This document shows positions 9,247 through 17,500 of a stretch of 17,500 nucleotides of DNA, in pieces; within the stretch, counting starts at the first letter, position 1; every line of letters starts with the position of its first letter. The DNA lies in the NCBI RefSeq assembly GCF_000188695.1, contig NW_004754924.1:249253-266752 (forward strand), read 5' to 3'. Made by a program: the position numbers and the translations under genes. This stretch comes from Salpingoeca rosetta. Its lineage: Eukaryota > Opisthokonta > Choanoflagellata > Craspedida > Salpingoecidae. Below the pieces are notes generated by a model that searched no databases, had not been told where the DNA came from, and worked only from the letters and a program-made list of their open reading frames with translations.

Positions 9247-10487
9247 CCTCCCATCATGACGACGACCCAAACATTCACACACATCCGCATCCACACTCAC
9301 GCACACACACACTTGTACATGTACATACACGTTCCTGTCTGTGGTGTGAAGACTGCAGTCGCTGTCGCTGAGCAACACCGCCCTCACCGACGCCGCGTTG
9401 CTCCATATTGGGGGTACGTTACGTAACAACCAACAACCAACGACACCAACACCCATTTCAATCACAACAGCGCAGCGTGTAACATATTCCACCAATCTTC
9501 CCATTCTTCGTGCCTTTCACTTCCCGTGTGCTGATATCCCCAATGCTCACACACACACACACACTCTATCTCTCTCTCTCTCACGCACACACACTCTCTC
9601 GCTTCTCACTCACTCGCGCGCAACCCCAACTGCTACCGTCGTGCCAGGTGTTGGGCTGCCCTCCCTGGACACGTTCGACATTTCCCGTACAGATGTCACA
9701 GACGCATGCGCGCCAGCATTCAAAGGTGCGCGGTTTTTGTGTTGAAACACTTCCCTCGTCACAAAACATCTTCACGCAACTCACACAACCACACACACAC
9801 ACACATTTTCATACTCACGCTACCCATTAAATAAACGATGCCATATTCCCCCCTCCCCTCCAAACCACCACCACCACTACCACCACCACCATTTTCTCGT
9901 TGCGCAGGCTTTGCCGCTGTTGCGCGGCTGAATCTGTCGAGAACGCGCATCACGAACACTTTCTTTCACGCACACGCACTCAACGACTGCGCTGCTCTGC
10001 AAACGCTCAGCATCGAGCGCACGCACACGAGCACGAAAGGTACGCACATACCACGTGTGCAACAGGCAGTGATGCCATTGGACAGGACCTGTCCGTCACT
10101 CGTCGTAGCGACAACTCGTAACTGTAACTCGTAACCGTGCACTGCTTGTTTGCAGGACTGGCTGAGCTGAACGGGCTCTCTCGTCTGCAGTCTGTCAATG
10201 CACGGCACACGTGGGTGTCACCAACCAAGATCCCCGCTGCCCTTCCCTGTGAGTTGTTGGGGTGCGTGGGGTTGGCTGTCCCAGTGATCATAATGACATC
10301 CTCTTAAGCCCCTTCCCCCACGCCAATCAAGCACCATCAAACTTGCCAACTCACGTGCTGTGACATTACTCAACACTGCTCCAACATAGCTGTGCACGTT
10401 GATTGCAGCTTTGCCGAGGATCGTTCCGAGTTTGTGATGGACGACACAGATGAGGAGGACCTTCCATCCATGCTTCACCGCCCGTGA
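4122..10487 (+). CDS. UBA - coiled coil - UBX - low-complexity - BC-box-like - LRR protein, 15 exons, 1181 aa
   Basis: Exons: 4122-4234, 4514-4709, 4882-5007, 5309-5701, 5880-7482, 7721-7777, 7952-8152, 8306-8370, 8534-8702, 8969-9128, 9352-9413, 9648-9725, 9908-10039, 10156-10248, 10390-10487 (TGA). All phases agree. Residues 5-45 are a UBA domain ([16 protein letters not shown]). Residues 110-170 are a charged coiled coil as in UBXN1 proteins. Residues 170-215 are PQ/AQ repeats. Residues 227-300 are a UBX domain ([18 protein letters not shown] start; [11 protein letters not shown] end) whose FPR loop reads HPK. Residues 303-720 are Q-, G- and D-rich, ending in a basic RPRKR patch. Residues 727-736 ([10 protein letters not shown]) match the Elongin-C BC-box pattern, with LPETL at 753-757 as in SOCS boxes. 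About 12 LRRs follow (e.g. [21 protein letters not shown]), then an acidic tail. UBA and UBX modules are known to bind ubiquitin and p97/Cdc48. The role as a bridge to a cullin ligase is inference. Confidence 0.85.
4306..4329. repeat. GATC-rich perfect palindrome in intron 1
   Basis: TTGATCGATCGATCAA at 4306-4321 is its own reverse complement, and TCGATCGA at 4322-4329 is a second palindrome. It lies in the first intron of the UBA-UBX-LRR gene. Function unknown. Confidence 0.85.
5008..5153. repeat. (TG)n with regular TC and CG interruptions, intron 3
   Basis: TG-rich sequence runs from the donor itself (GAG|GTGCGTGCG) to 5153, about half of the 301-bp intron. TCTGCG interruptions recur roughly every 16-26 bp, giving a minisatellite-like higher-order pattern. 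Confidence 0.9.
5397..5495 (+). repeat. Coding (CACAGC/CACAGG) hexanucleotide array
   Basis: A hexanucleotide array inside exon 4 of the UBX gene encodes alternating Pro-Gln and Ala-Gln dipeptides. It forms the flexible linker between the coiled coil and the UBX domain. Its length probably varies between strains. Confidence 0.95.
5702..5772. repeat. (TG)n at the donor of intron 4
   Basis: TG repeat begins within about 7 bp of the donor (AAAAAAG|GTGTTTGTG). The rest of the intron is T/C-rich up to the acceptor at 5879. The intron sits inside the UBX domain, just after the HPKK loop. Confidence 0.9.
6011..6051 (+). repeat. Coding CAG/CAA tract (polyQ) in exon 5
   Basis: The tract encodes about 13 Gln just after the UBX domain, mostly CAG codons. 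Later exon-5 tracts encode polyGly (GGT, near 6463-6493 and 6960-6992) and Asp-rich runs (GAT). The whole of 5960-7200 is low-complexity but stays in frame. Confidence 0.9.
7509..7569. repeat. Pure (GT)n, donor side of intron 5
   Basis: About 30 uninterrupted GT dinucleotides starting 26 bp after the donor at 7483, followed by T-rich TTTTGTGTAG-like repeats to about 7640. Confidence 0.95.
8762..8847. repeat. (GTGTGTGC)n octamer-like TG tract, intron 9
   Basis: A TG tract with CG or AC at nearly regular 8-bp spacing (GTGTGTGCGTGTGTGC). It lies in the 266-bp intron between LRR exons. Confidence 0.9.
9147..9313. repeat. Paired (TG)n and (CA)n tracts within intron 10
   Basis: A TG tract at about 9147-9245 starts close to the donor (9129). 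A CA-rich tract at about 9275-9313 lies close to the acceptor (9351). The transcript could fold into a TG:CA stem that brings the two splice sites together. Confidence 0.85.
9549..9606. repeat. (CA)n-(CT)n-(CA)n tract, acceptor side of intron 11
   Basis: CACACA, then TCTCTC, then CACACA upstream of the acceptor at 9647. It probably serves as an extended pyrimidine tract. Confidence 0.9.
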
Positions 10488-10820
10488 TGTGATGTGCGTG
10501 TGCGTGTGATTGTATGTTTAACTCATCCATTTTGCGTTTTCTTACGTCTTCCGTCTGGTTTTCATGATGATACGGGTTTACTTATGAATTGGATGGTCTG
10601 CCTAACTGATGATGGAAGTGAAAATGACAATGAAACACGTTCAGATGCCAGCTGCGCAAGATCGCGTGCACACGCACACGCTCGAGTGATGTCTGAAAGT
10701 TTGAGTTATGGTTGTTACATTAATCAACCATCGATGTCAAACGCAAGGAGTCAAATACACGGTGATAAACACACAAACAAACACGCACGCACACGCACGC
10801 ACACGCGCGCGCGCGCGCTG
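10488..10820. other. Intergenic region between convergent 3' ends
   Basis: The region separates the plus-strand UBA-UBX-LRR stop codon from the minus-strand winged-helix stop codon. It contains no recognisable gene and no AATAAA on either strand. Base composition is more AT-rich near 10500-10760. It ends in CA repeats and an alternating CG run at about 10805-10818, which could form Z-DNA. Confidence 0.7.
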
Positions 10821-11403
10821 CTACACCTCCTGGGCCTCGGGCTCGGAGTGCTCTGAGATGTAATCGTCGGGGCTGAGGTGCAGCGTCTGCTTGTAGCGGC
10901 CATTGGTGGCTGATCGATACACCATGCCCTGCTGCTCCAGCCACGACAGCACACGCCTGGCGAGATGGAATGATGAATGGGGTGACAGTGAGAAGGCCCT
11001 TGTTGTATGTGGCACTTTGGACTTGACAGTGACAGCAATATCATACACGTACACGGGCGCACACAAACATCAACTTGCACACACACATACACACACACAC
11101 ACACACAAACACACACAAACACAAACACACACAAACACAAACACACATACACACACAAACACAAACTCACAGAACACACAACTGTACGCAGACGCAGACG
11201 CACACGCGCGCACAAAACGTGTAGCTGCTGACTCACATGAGTCTGCCGTGGCTGACGGGCACGTGGGAGCAGGTTTCCAGGTCCTTCGGTTCAACCCCTT
11301 CCTCCATGGCCAGTGATGTAATGGCGTGGTACACAGACTTGGCGCCAGAGGGCATGTTCACGACGCCAAACTTGCACTCAAACTCCTCAATCGCCAGCAG
11401 CAT
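10821..11403 (-). CDS. Winged-helix domain exons resembling the RPA32 C-terminal domain; separate gene or Kelch 3' end
   Basis: Two exons: 11403 (or further upstream) to 11237, and 10956-10821 (stop TAG). They are joined in phase across a GTGAGT..CCAG intron. From ATG 11403 they give 100 aa. The pattern VYHAITSLAMEEGV, LETCSHVPV, RVLSWLEQQGMVYRS, YKQT fits a helix-helix-helix-wing fold and looks like the RPA_C domain of replication protein A 32 kDa subunits, a protein-docking winged helix. No OB fold precedes it, so this is not a normal RPA2. The frame stays open upstream to TAG near 11563. A phase-0 acceptor (CAGCAAG|CTC near 11526) would allow splicing to the Kelch exon ending at 11875. I cannot decide between a small stand-alone gene and terminal exons. 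Confidence 0.55.
11072..11171. repeat. (CA)n/(CACAAA)n tract in the winged-helix intron
   Basis: CA with regular AAACAC units. On the sense strand it is TG-rich and lies downstream of the GTGAGT donor at 11236, matching the intron pattern of neighbouring genes. Confidence 0.9.
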
Positions 11404-11814
11404 ATCGGATGATGGCGCGGGCAGTGTGCAGGGAAGTGTTCCCGCACACAGGCCAACACGCACACCAAGTGTGGAGAACACACTGCGACCAGAGCTTGCG
11501 CGCCTGTTGAGCTTGCTGTGTGACGGCAGCGTCCCATAACCCCACGTGTGCGTCTATCAAGGCATGGGGCGAAGACAAAGACACGAACGCATGAGGTGGA
11601 CGCTGATGGAAGCGTGGAACGACAAGGAAAACATCACGCACTTGGCTTGCATGATTGCACTCAGAGATCACAAACATACATTCCCATGCTAACACACACA
11701 CACACACACACACACACGGTCACGCACACACAACACACAAACAATCACACACAACACACACACACGCACACACACGCACACACACGGTCACGCACACACA
11801 ACACACAAACAATC

Positions 11815-11854
<40 letters not shown>

Positions 11855-11874
11855 GGGAGCCACGTGCGTCCAAC
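11404..11874. other. Unresolved segment between the Kelch exons and the winged-helix exons
   Basis: About 470 bp. The right half (11694-11854) is CA microsatellite. The left half is GC-rich and open in more than one minus-strand frame. If the Kelch exon is not spliced at 11875, its frame continues through the TG repeat and stops at TGA 11790-11788. The left half would then hold the promoter, or the first exon, of the winged-helix gene. Confidence 0.5.
11694..11854. repeat. (CA)n array containing a 38-bp direct repeat
   Basis: Two identical 38-bp copies at 11713-11750 and 11781-11818 (a 68-bp period) are embedded in CA dinucleotides. Each copy contains CGGTCACGCACAC and AACAATCACAC. This is a young duplication inside a microsatellite. 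Confidence 0.9.
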
Positions 11875-13434
11875 CTGCAATGAGAGCTGCAGGATGGCGT
11901 CTGCGTCGTGCAAGTCGACATCGCCAGTGCATCCGCCCAACACGCAGATCTTTCCAAAACAGCACACGGCGGCCAGCTGACTTCGCGGGTGCGGGAGAGG
12001 TGGCCCTGGCATCCATTCGCCTGCACCGGGGTGGAGGACTTCCACAGACGACAATTCGTCTCCGTTGACGTCACGCCCACCAATGACATACACACTGCCG
12101 TCAACACCGCAGACGGCAGTGCGGCTCCTGGCAACGGCGAGGGGAGGAAGCTGTGTCCACTTGTTTGTGATTGCATCAAACGCAGCAACTGGCCAATGAT
12201 TGGCAGGGGGTGTTGTGATGTGAACATAGTTTGTGTGAGTTCACCAAAGAAAGCATGGGCGCTTCAGCGTTAGCTGCGCGAGACGAGCACACACACACAC
12301 ACATACATACGTAATCATGAAAGTGCAAACGAAGGCATAGAACAGCACACACACGCACACTTACACACAAGGAACAGACAAGCAAACAAACGAACAAACA
12401 AACACAAACACACACAGTTACACAAACAAACAAGCAAACAAACAACACACACACAAGCAAACACAAACAAACACAAACAACACACACACACACAAGCAAA
12501 CACAAACAAATACAAACAAACACAACCAATCAAACAGCAAGCAGGACCAAAACTCTCACCATCGCTTGTTGGTTCGCCTGCTGACGTCTCACCGCCAACA
12601 ACAACAATCACAGCAGAATCGCCAATCGCGGTGCAGGCGTGGTGTGTGCGGGCCTGTCGCATGGCAGGCAGTGCCGTCCACGCTCTCGTCTGCGTGTGAT
12701 AGGATGAGAGACATGCCTGCGCGAAACCATCGGGGCCGTGTCCGCCAAGCACGTAGATGGTGCTGTCGACAGAAGCAGCGGCTGCACCAGCGAGGCACGC
12801 ACGCGACGGTGGCAGTGTTGTCCAGGCATTGCACGTCGCGTCAAACACTTCGCATGAGCCAAACGCATTCTCGCCACCGAACACATACAAGTGCGCGCCA
12901 ACGACGACAGATGCCGCACACACGCGGGGAAGGTGTGCCTCAGCCAACGACACCCACGTGTTTGTCTCGTGGTGGAATGCTTGCAACGAGTACCCCACAT
13001 CCCTCATGCCTTCGCCGCCGCACACAACAATGCGTGGAACAGGGCCTGCACTCCCCGACAGCGGCACAGACGGCGCGCCTGTCTCTGATTCATGCGCTGA
13101 TGGCGCTGTAATTGCTGTCCACGGCACGCCCGCGGGCATGTGTTGTTCACGCTTCGCTGCTGCTGACTGCTTCGCAGCACCCGCGCGCGTGGGCAGCGCT
13201 CTGTTTGCTGTTGTCTGGCCGAGCGGGGAAATGTGACCGTCACCATCATCGCGAACACGTGCACCGGCAAGATCAAAGGCACCATGCCAACCGCTGCTGT
13301 TGGACATGTGCGATTGCGAGTGTGATATCTGCGTGGAACGCTTTGGTTGCGGCTGCTGGCGCTGAAACGCTGGCATCGTGTACGCTGTTCTGTCAACATC
13401 GAGATCATCAAGCGATCGCCACTCATTCTCTCCC

Positions 13435-13499
<65 letters not shown>

Positions 13500-15324
13500 G
13501 TCATCATCATCATCATCGTCATCGTCACATTGATCGTTGGCTTTGCTGCAGTTTGCTGTGGTATCCATTGCATCGCCACCAACATCATCAGCATCAATGA
13601 CAGTAGCGTGCCGGTGTGCGCACACCATTTGATCAGGTTCATTGTCGTTGTCGTCGTCATCACCACGGCACTCGTCACATTCGTCCAAGTGCGGGTCGCT
13701 AACTTCAGCCATCTCATCACTTGGGTCGCCACCATCAAAAGAAGCGTCAGCCGCTCCTGTGCGCATGAACATGCTGTCGTCCTCGAAAAATGCCGGCGGT
13801 GGAAACGCTGTCAGCGGGTTCATGTTGGCATTGACTGCCGCAAAAGCGCCCGTGTGCTCGGCGTCCGCAGCCCAGAACATGGCGGGTGGCGGAATAAACT
13901 CGCTGTCACTCCGTCCATCACCATCACCATCACCATCACCATACTCATACCCACCATCATGACCATAGTCAAAGCTGCAAGCGTTGGCCACACCGGAGAC
14001 ACCACTGCGGCCATCGCCTTGAGAATGCTGCTGATCAGGGTGGCAACGGCTGAGGTGGTGCATCCGAATTGGCGACTCGTCTGCTGTGGATGACGTGAAT
14101 GACCACACGCGCTCGCGTGCGCTTGTGCCGTCATCACGAAGGCCTCTGGACAATGAGATGTCACGGAAAGGGAAGTCAACACCCCCACGCATGTGGTCGT
14201 CATCACCATCCCCAACAGTATCCTGAACACCACCATCATAGGCATAGGTGCTGTCGTTCTCATCCATCGCGGACGTGTGATGGGAGCTGCGTCGCAACGG
14301 CGCGAGCGTGAAGCGTGTCGACTCCTGGGGTGCAGATATCGTGCTCACATCACCAATCCCACCACCAGTGCCACAGTCACCGCCGCTGTCTGCATTCTCC
14401 TCTTCACCATCACGGCCGTGAGTTTCCCCTTCAAGTGCAACAGCGGGTCGCCCTGCAATCGAGGCAGAAGCTGCCGTGTTGACGCCTGTGGCGTGCATTG
14501 CGCTGTCTTCACTCGCAACATGAGCGCCCTCCTCATTGCTGTCTGTCTGGCATCCTTGTGACACGAGGTGACGCAGGTGCAGCACGGGCAGTGGTGTTGT
14601 GCGTGGCGAGACGCTGGCAAACACAGACTCTGCTGATGGCGAGCGCGTGCGCGTGTGCGAAGACGCAGAGAAGCGCGAGTAACGGCGTGTTGATGCGTGG
14701 GACGAAGTCGCTGACAGCCGGCGCGATGACTGCGGGAACGGCAGTGGTGGTGGTGATGATGATGCCCGTGCTGCTGCATCTGCGGGGGTGAGTGTGAGCA
14801 GCGGCACGTGTGAGGACAGCCCCACGCCACGGCTGGTGACGCTGCTGCTGCGGCTGACACTTCCACCACTTGATCGCGCCATTGTCCCAAAGGACGGCGG
14901 TAACTGCCCGCTGCTCACGCTCGCACGGCGCAAACCCCGCGATTGTGACGACTGGTGCTGATGGTGTTGGTGTTGGTGTTGGTGTTGGTGTTGGTGTTGG
15001 TGTTGGTGTTGGTGTTGATACGCGTTGGGGTGTGGATCGAACGTAGGTGGTGTGTTGCGGCGGCGGCGGTTGTGGTGGTATGGTAGCATGTGACGAAGCG
15101 ACTGCGCAGTGAGTGAACGAGACAACATGCCCGAGCCCTGGCGTGGCGGTGGTGTGGATGATGCCATGACAGACTGCGCAACGGAATTTGAGCGTGGGAG
15201 ACGTGGACGTGAGGGAAGCTTGCGCCGGCGTTCGCGTCCGGCTGCTTGCAGCGATGGATCAACTGCCGATGAACTCCTCACCTGCTGCTGCTGGTGCTGT
15301 TGTTGTTGTTGTTGTTGTTGTTGC

Positions 15325-15364
<40 letters not shown>

Positions 15365-15420
15365 GCTGTTGTTGTTGTTGTTGTTGTTGTCGTCGTTGTT
15401 GTTGTTGTTCTTCTTCTTCT

Positions 15421-15458
<38 letters not shown>

Positions 15459-17500
15459 TTGTTGTTGTTGCTGCTGCTCCACATCGCGTGCGTCATGGCT
15501 GGCGTGCGCCGTGTTTGTGTCGCCGCCACAATCACCACCATGAGCATGACCATCACGATGCTTCGCCTCCACGGATGCACGATGGGGCGCGCGCAAGTTC
15601 ACGAGGGCAGATGGCACAGCACCGCCACATGCAGCGGTTAGAGCTGATGCCAGCTCGCTCCATGCACGCGCGCCAATCAGTGAGATGACTGGTGGACGCG
15701 GAGGTACAGCGTGGACAGCAGGCAGCGTGCGACGACGCGGTGACACGCTCGTGCGAACAGCGCTAAACTCCCGCGATTCTGCTGCCGCTGCAGTTGCTGC
15801 TGCTGCTGATGTTGGCCTGCTGTGATAACCGTGTGACAATGATTGCATCGCAGCACCATCTTGCTCGTCTCCATATTGACCACCAGTGCCCATACCACCG
15901 CCTCCACCGTCGCTGCCATCAACATCGTCAGCCTTGCTCTGCGTTGATGATCCACGTTTGCTGAGTCGCAATCGCCGTTTCCACCACCGCTTTCGCCCAG
16001 AGCTGCGGCCCCGACCACCACCACCGCCGCCAGCAGCAGCAGTAGTCGGCGTTGTGGTGCTTTCGCTGTCGATCGTGTCGTTTGCACTGCTGGTGCTGTT
16101 GTTGGCACAGGCGGGTTTGCGGATGTGGGCTGGTGGCGCTGTTGTGGGTGTGTGTGCGCGTGCATGGGCTGTTCGTTCCCGCACACTGGCTGGGCGAGCG
16201 GGCCTGTGCTGTGGTGTGACCGCCAGAGCGCTGTGCTCGCTTGTCGACGTCTCTGTGCTGCTTCCCAAACTGCGAGCACGCGCACGCATGCCTGTCGTTG
16301 TGTGTGAATTTCGCGGCGCCTTTGGCTGGGTGCGACCGGACAGCCGTGCCGGTGACACACGCGGAACCAAAGGCCTAAACGCGGGCGAGGAGGAGTGGGA
16401 ATGACGCAAGAGCTGCAGTTGATTGCGACTGGCCGGCGATTGGGAAGCTGTTGCCGGTATTGCCGTGTCTGTGTTTGATGCAAAGATGTGCTGCTGCCCT
16501 TGTTCTTCACCATGTGTTGGGGATGTGAGTGCAGCACTAGCAGTGGCACTAGCAGTCGTGGTAGTGGCGGTGGTGGTGGTGGTGGTGGTGACACTGCCGC
16601 TCCTGCTGCTTCGCTGCTGTCGTGCATAACCACTTGCGTTGGTCAACGCAGCCAGTACACAGGGAGGTAACTGCTCTTGCCCTTGCTGCTGTTGCTGTGC
16701 TGGTGTGCGGGCATGGAGCCAGCGCGAGAGAAGCATGACAACGTCATCCAGCTGGTGTGGCGGGCGAGCAGCAATGAGCATGCTTGCAAGCATTGTGGCC
16801 GGCCATGCAGTGAAGGGCGACGAGTCAAGCCGCCGCGTGCTTGTGTCACACGCACTGTGACCGTCATCACAAGAAACGAAGCCGCTGCTGGTGGCTGTTG
16901 TCGTCTGCTCAACAGCAGCACGAGTGTCATCAGCGTCAGCGGCGAAGGCGCTTGTAGTGACATGGCACAGGGCGGTCGCAACAACGTGCTCTCGGATGCC
17001 GCGCAGGTTTGGATGTTGAGCACGGCGCCACCACGAGCCAAGCACATGCGCGGGACTTGCGCATGCAGTGATTCTGTTCGCAGTGGCGGCCGATGGTTGC
17101 AGGCACTCGGTAATGTGCTGTTTTGCGCGGGCCACCAGCAGTTCACAGACGTGATGCATCTGCAGCTGATGCGCAACAGCAAAGACGTCTTCGAACCACA
17201 CGGCAAAGGGGGATTGCGCATCCGTCGTGGATGAGGGGGAGGTCATGGTCGAAGTGGGCAAAGAAGGTGGGCTGGTGTCGGCGAAAGAGGCAGCCTGGTC
17301 CACGCCCTGGCCATACATCAAGGCGACCAAAATGCACAGTGCTTGCGGAACAACGGCGTCCACCTGTATCCTGATCAAGTTGAGCCCGCGATCGCCCCTG
17401 CCGGCACCATTGCGCTTTCTTGTTGACGATGCAGCACGGCCATCCTTGGAGCGGGAACGAAAAGAGAGGACGCGTCGGCCGGACGAGTGCTGCTGCTGTT
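11875..17500 (-). CDS. BTB-BACK-Kelch (KLHL-type) protein with a very large disordered insert; N-terminus beyond the window
   Basis: Probable CUL3 substrate adaptor. One giant exon runs from beyond 17500 to 12560, and a second from 12188 to 11875. The join in phase gives SDVAAFDAITNKW. About 1750 residues lie in the window. At the right edge is the second half of a BTB domain (IQVDAVVPQALCILVALMYG; EDVFAVAHQLQMHHVCELLV). Next is a BACK-like segment (ATMLASMLIAARPPHQLDDV, SRWLHA). About 1200 low-complexity residues follow, with Ser/Arg-rich, HQ, DG, polyQ and polyD tracts. Last come six Kelch blades marked by IVVCGG, LYVFGG, IYVLGG, VIVVVGG, VYVIGG and ICVLGG. In ordinary KLHL proteins BACK and Kelch are nearly adjacent. 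The 3' end is uncertain: a donor at 11875|11874 (CAG|GTTGGA) would cut before the last blade's Trp, and other exits lie within the TG repeat or at TGA 11788. Confidence 0.85.
12283..12530. repeat. (CA)n/(CAAA)n tract in the Kelch intron
   Basis: CA and AAAC units in the 371-bp intron 12189-12559. A roughly 35-bp imperfect duplication (ACACAAGCAAACACAAAC) occurs at about 12442 and again at about 12480. On the sense strand it is TG-rich and on the donor side. Confidence 0.9.
13437..13526 (-). repeat. Coding (GAT)n tract: 30 consecutive Asp
   Basis: Thirty Asp codons in a row (27 GAT, 3 GAC) in the disordered insert of the Kelch gene, shortly before the propeller. The plus strand reads (ATC)n. 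It is followed by EGENEW. Confidence 0.95.
13917..13942 (-). repeat. Coding hexanucleotide repeat for Asp-Gly dipeptides
   Basis: The plus strand is (CATCAC)n; the sense strand encodes alternating Asp and Gly in the Kelch-gene insert. Confidence 0.9.
14962..15017 (-). repeat. Coding hexanucleotide repeat for His-Gln dipeptides
   Basis: (TGGTGT)n on the plus strand encodes about nine His-Gln units in the disordered insert. It is a second hexanucleotide expansion in the same exon. Confidence 0.95.
15282..15476 (-). repeat. 65-codon polyQ tract (CAG then CAA) with internal Glu and Arg
   Basis: In sense order: CAG/CAA-mixed Gln, five Glu, four Gln, two Arg, then a long run dominated by CAA with isolated CAG and one His, ending before VRSSS. 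All substitutions keep the frame. The CAG-rich and CAA-rich halves suggest two separate expansions. Confidence 0.95.

Noticed and set aside
15109..15688. Plus-strand frames giving polyCys, polyVal, polyLeu, or minus polyAsn
   Set aside because: These are shadow frames of the polyQ-coding repeat of the Kelch gene.
17376..17378. TTG near 17378 as the start of the Kelch protein
   Set aside because: The frame is open beyond it to the window edge, and the residues there continue a BTB domain, so the true start is outside the window.
1..17500. tRNA, rRNA, transposon or viral genes
   Set aside because: I looked for cloverleaf-like segments, terminal inverted repeats, and transposase or polymerase motifs and saw none I could support.

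Overview
This is eukaryotic nuclear DNA from a compact, intron-rich genome. Every gene I could model is interrupted by short introns of about 70-370 bp with GT..AG ends, and almost all non-coding space is filled with (TG)n/(CA)n microsatellites. The proteins are animal/protist in type: a class 3 lipase, Tom7, UBA/UBX with leucine-rich repeats, and BTB-BACK-Kelch. Gene density, intron style and an unusual domain fusion suggest a unicellular holozoan such as a choanoflagellate, but that assignment is inference.

Layout from left to right. Positions 1-313 hold a possible 3' end of a plus-strand gene (weak). Positions 421-2863 (minus) hold a complete 7-exon secreted class 3 lipase of 320 aa whose catalytic Ser codon is split by an intron. 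Positions 3233-3894 (minus) hold a 3-exon Tom7 gene of 51 aa that ends in a 22-nt terminal exon, with a poly(A) signal at 3035-3040. A 227-bp gap (3895-4121) separates it from a divergent plus-strand gene at 4122-10487, which I assembled as 15 phase-consistent exons (1181 aa). That protein runs UBA, coiled coil, PQ-rich linker, UBX, long low-complexity region, BC-box/SOCS-like motif, about 12 LRRs, acidic tail. From the right edge a minus-strand gene enters the window at 17500. It encodes a BTB (partial)-BACK protein with a disordered insert of about 1200 residues carrying 65-codon polyQ and 30-codon polyD tracts, followed by a six-bladed Kelch propeller down to about 11875. Downstream of it on the same strand, exons at 10821-11403 encode a winged-helix domain resembling the RPA32 C-terminal domain. 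They are either a separate small gene or the 3' end of the Kelch gene.

Two of the proteins look like ubiquitin-system adaptors. BTB-BACK-Kelch proteins are typically CUL3 substrate receptors. The UBA-UBX-BC-box-LRR protein would join a p97/Cdc48 cofactor to an Elongin-C-binding LRR receptor of RAD7/ZYG11 style. That fusion is the most interesting item here.

A second general feature is intron polarity. On the sense strand, (TG)n usually lies just after the 5' splice site and (CA)n/(CT)n just before the 3' splice site, whichever strand the gene is on. This rule correctly pointed to the hidden last exon of Tom7. All exon models were made by eye from splice signals, reading phase and family motifs. 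No alignment or transcript data were available.
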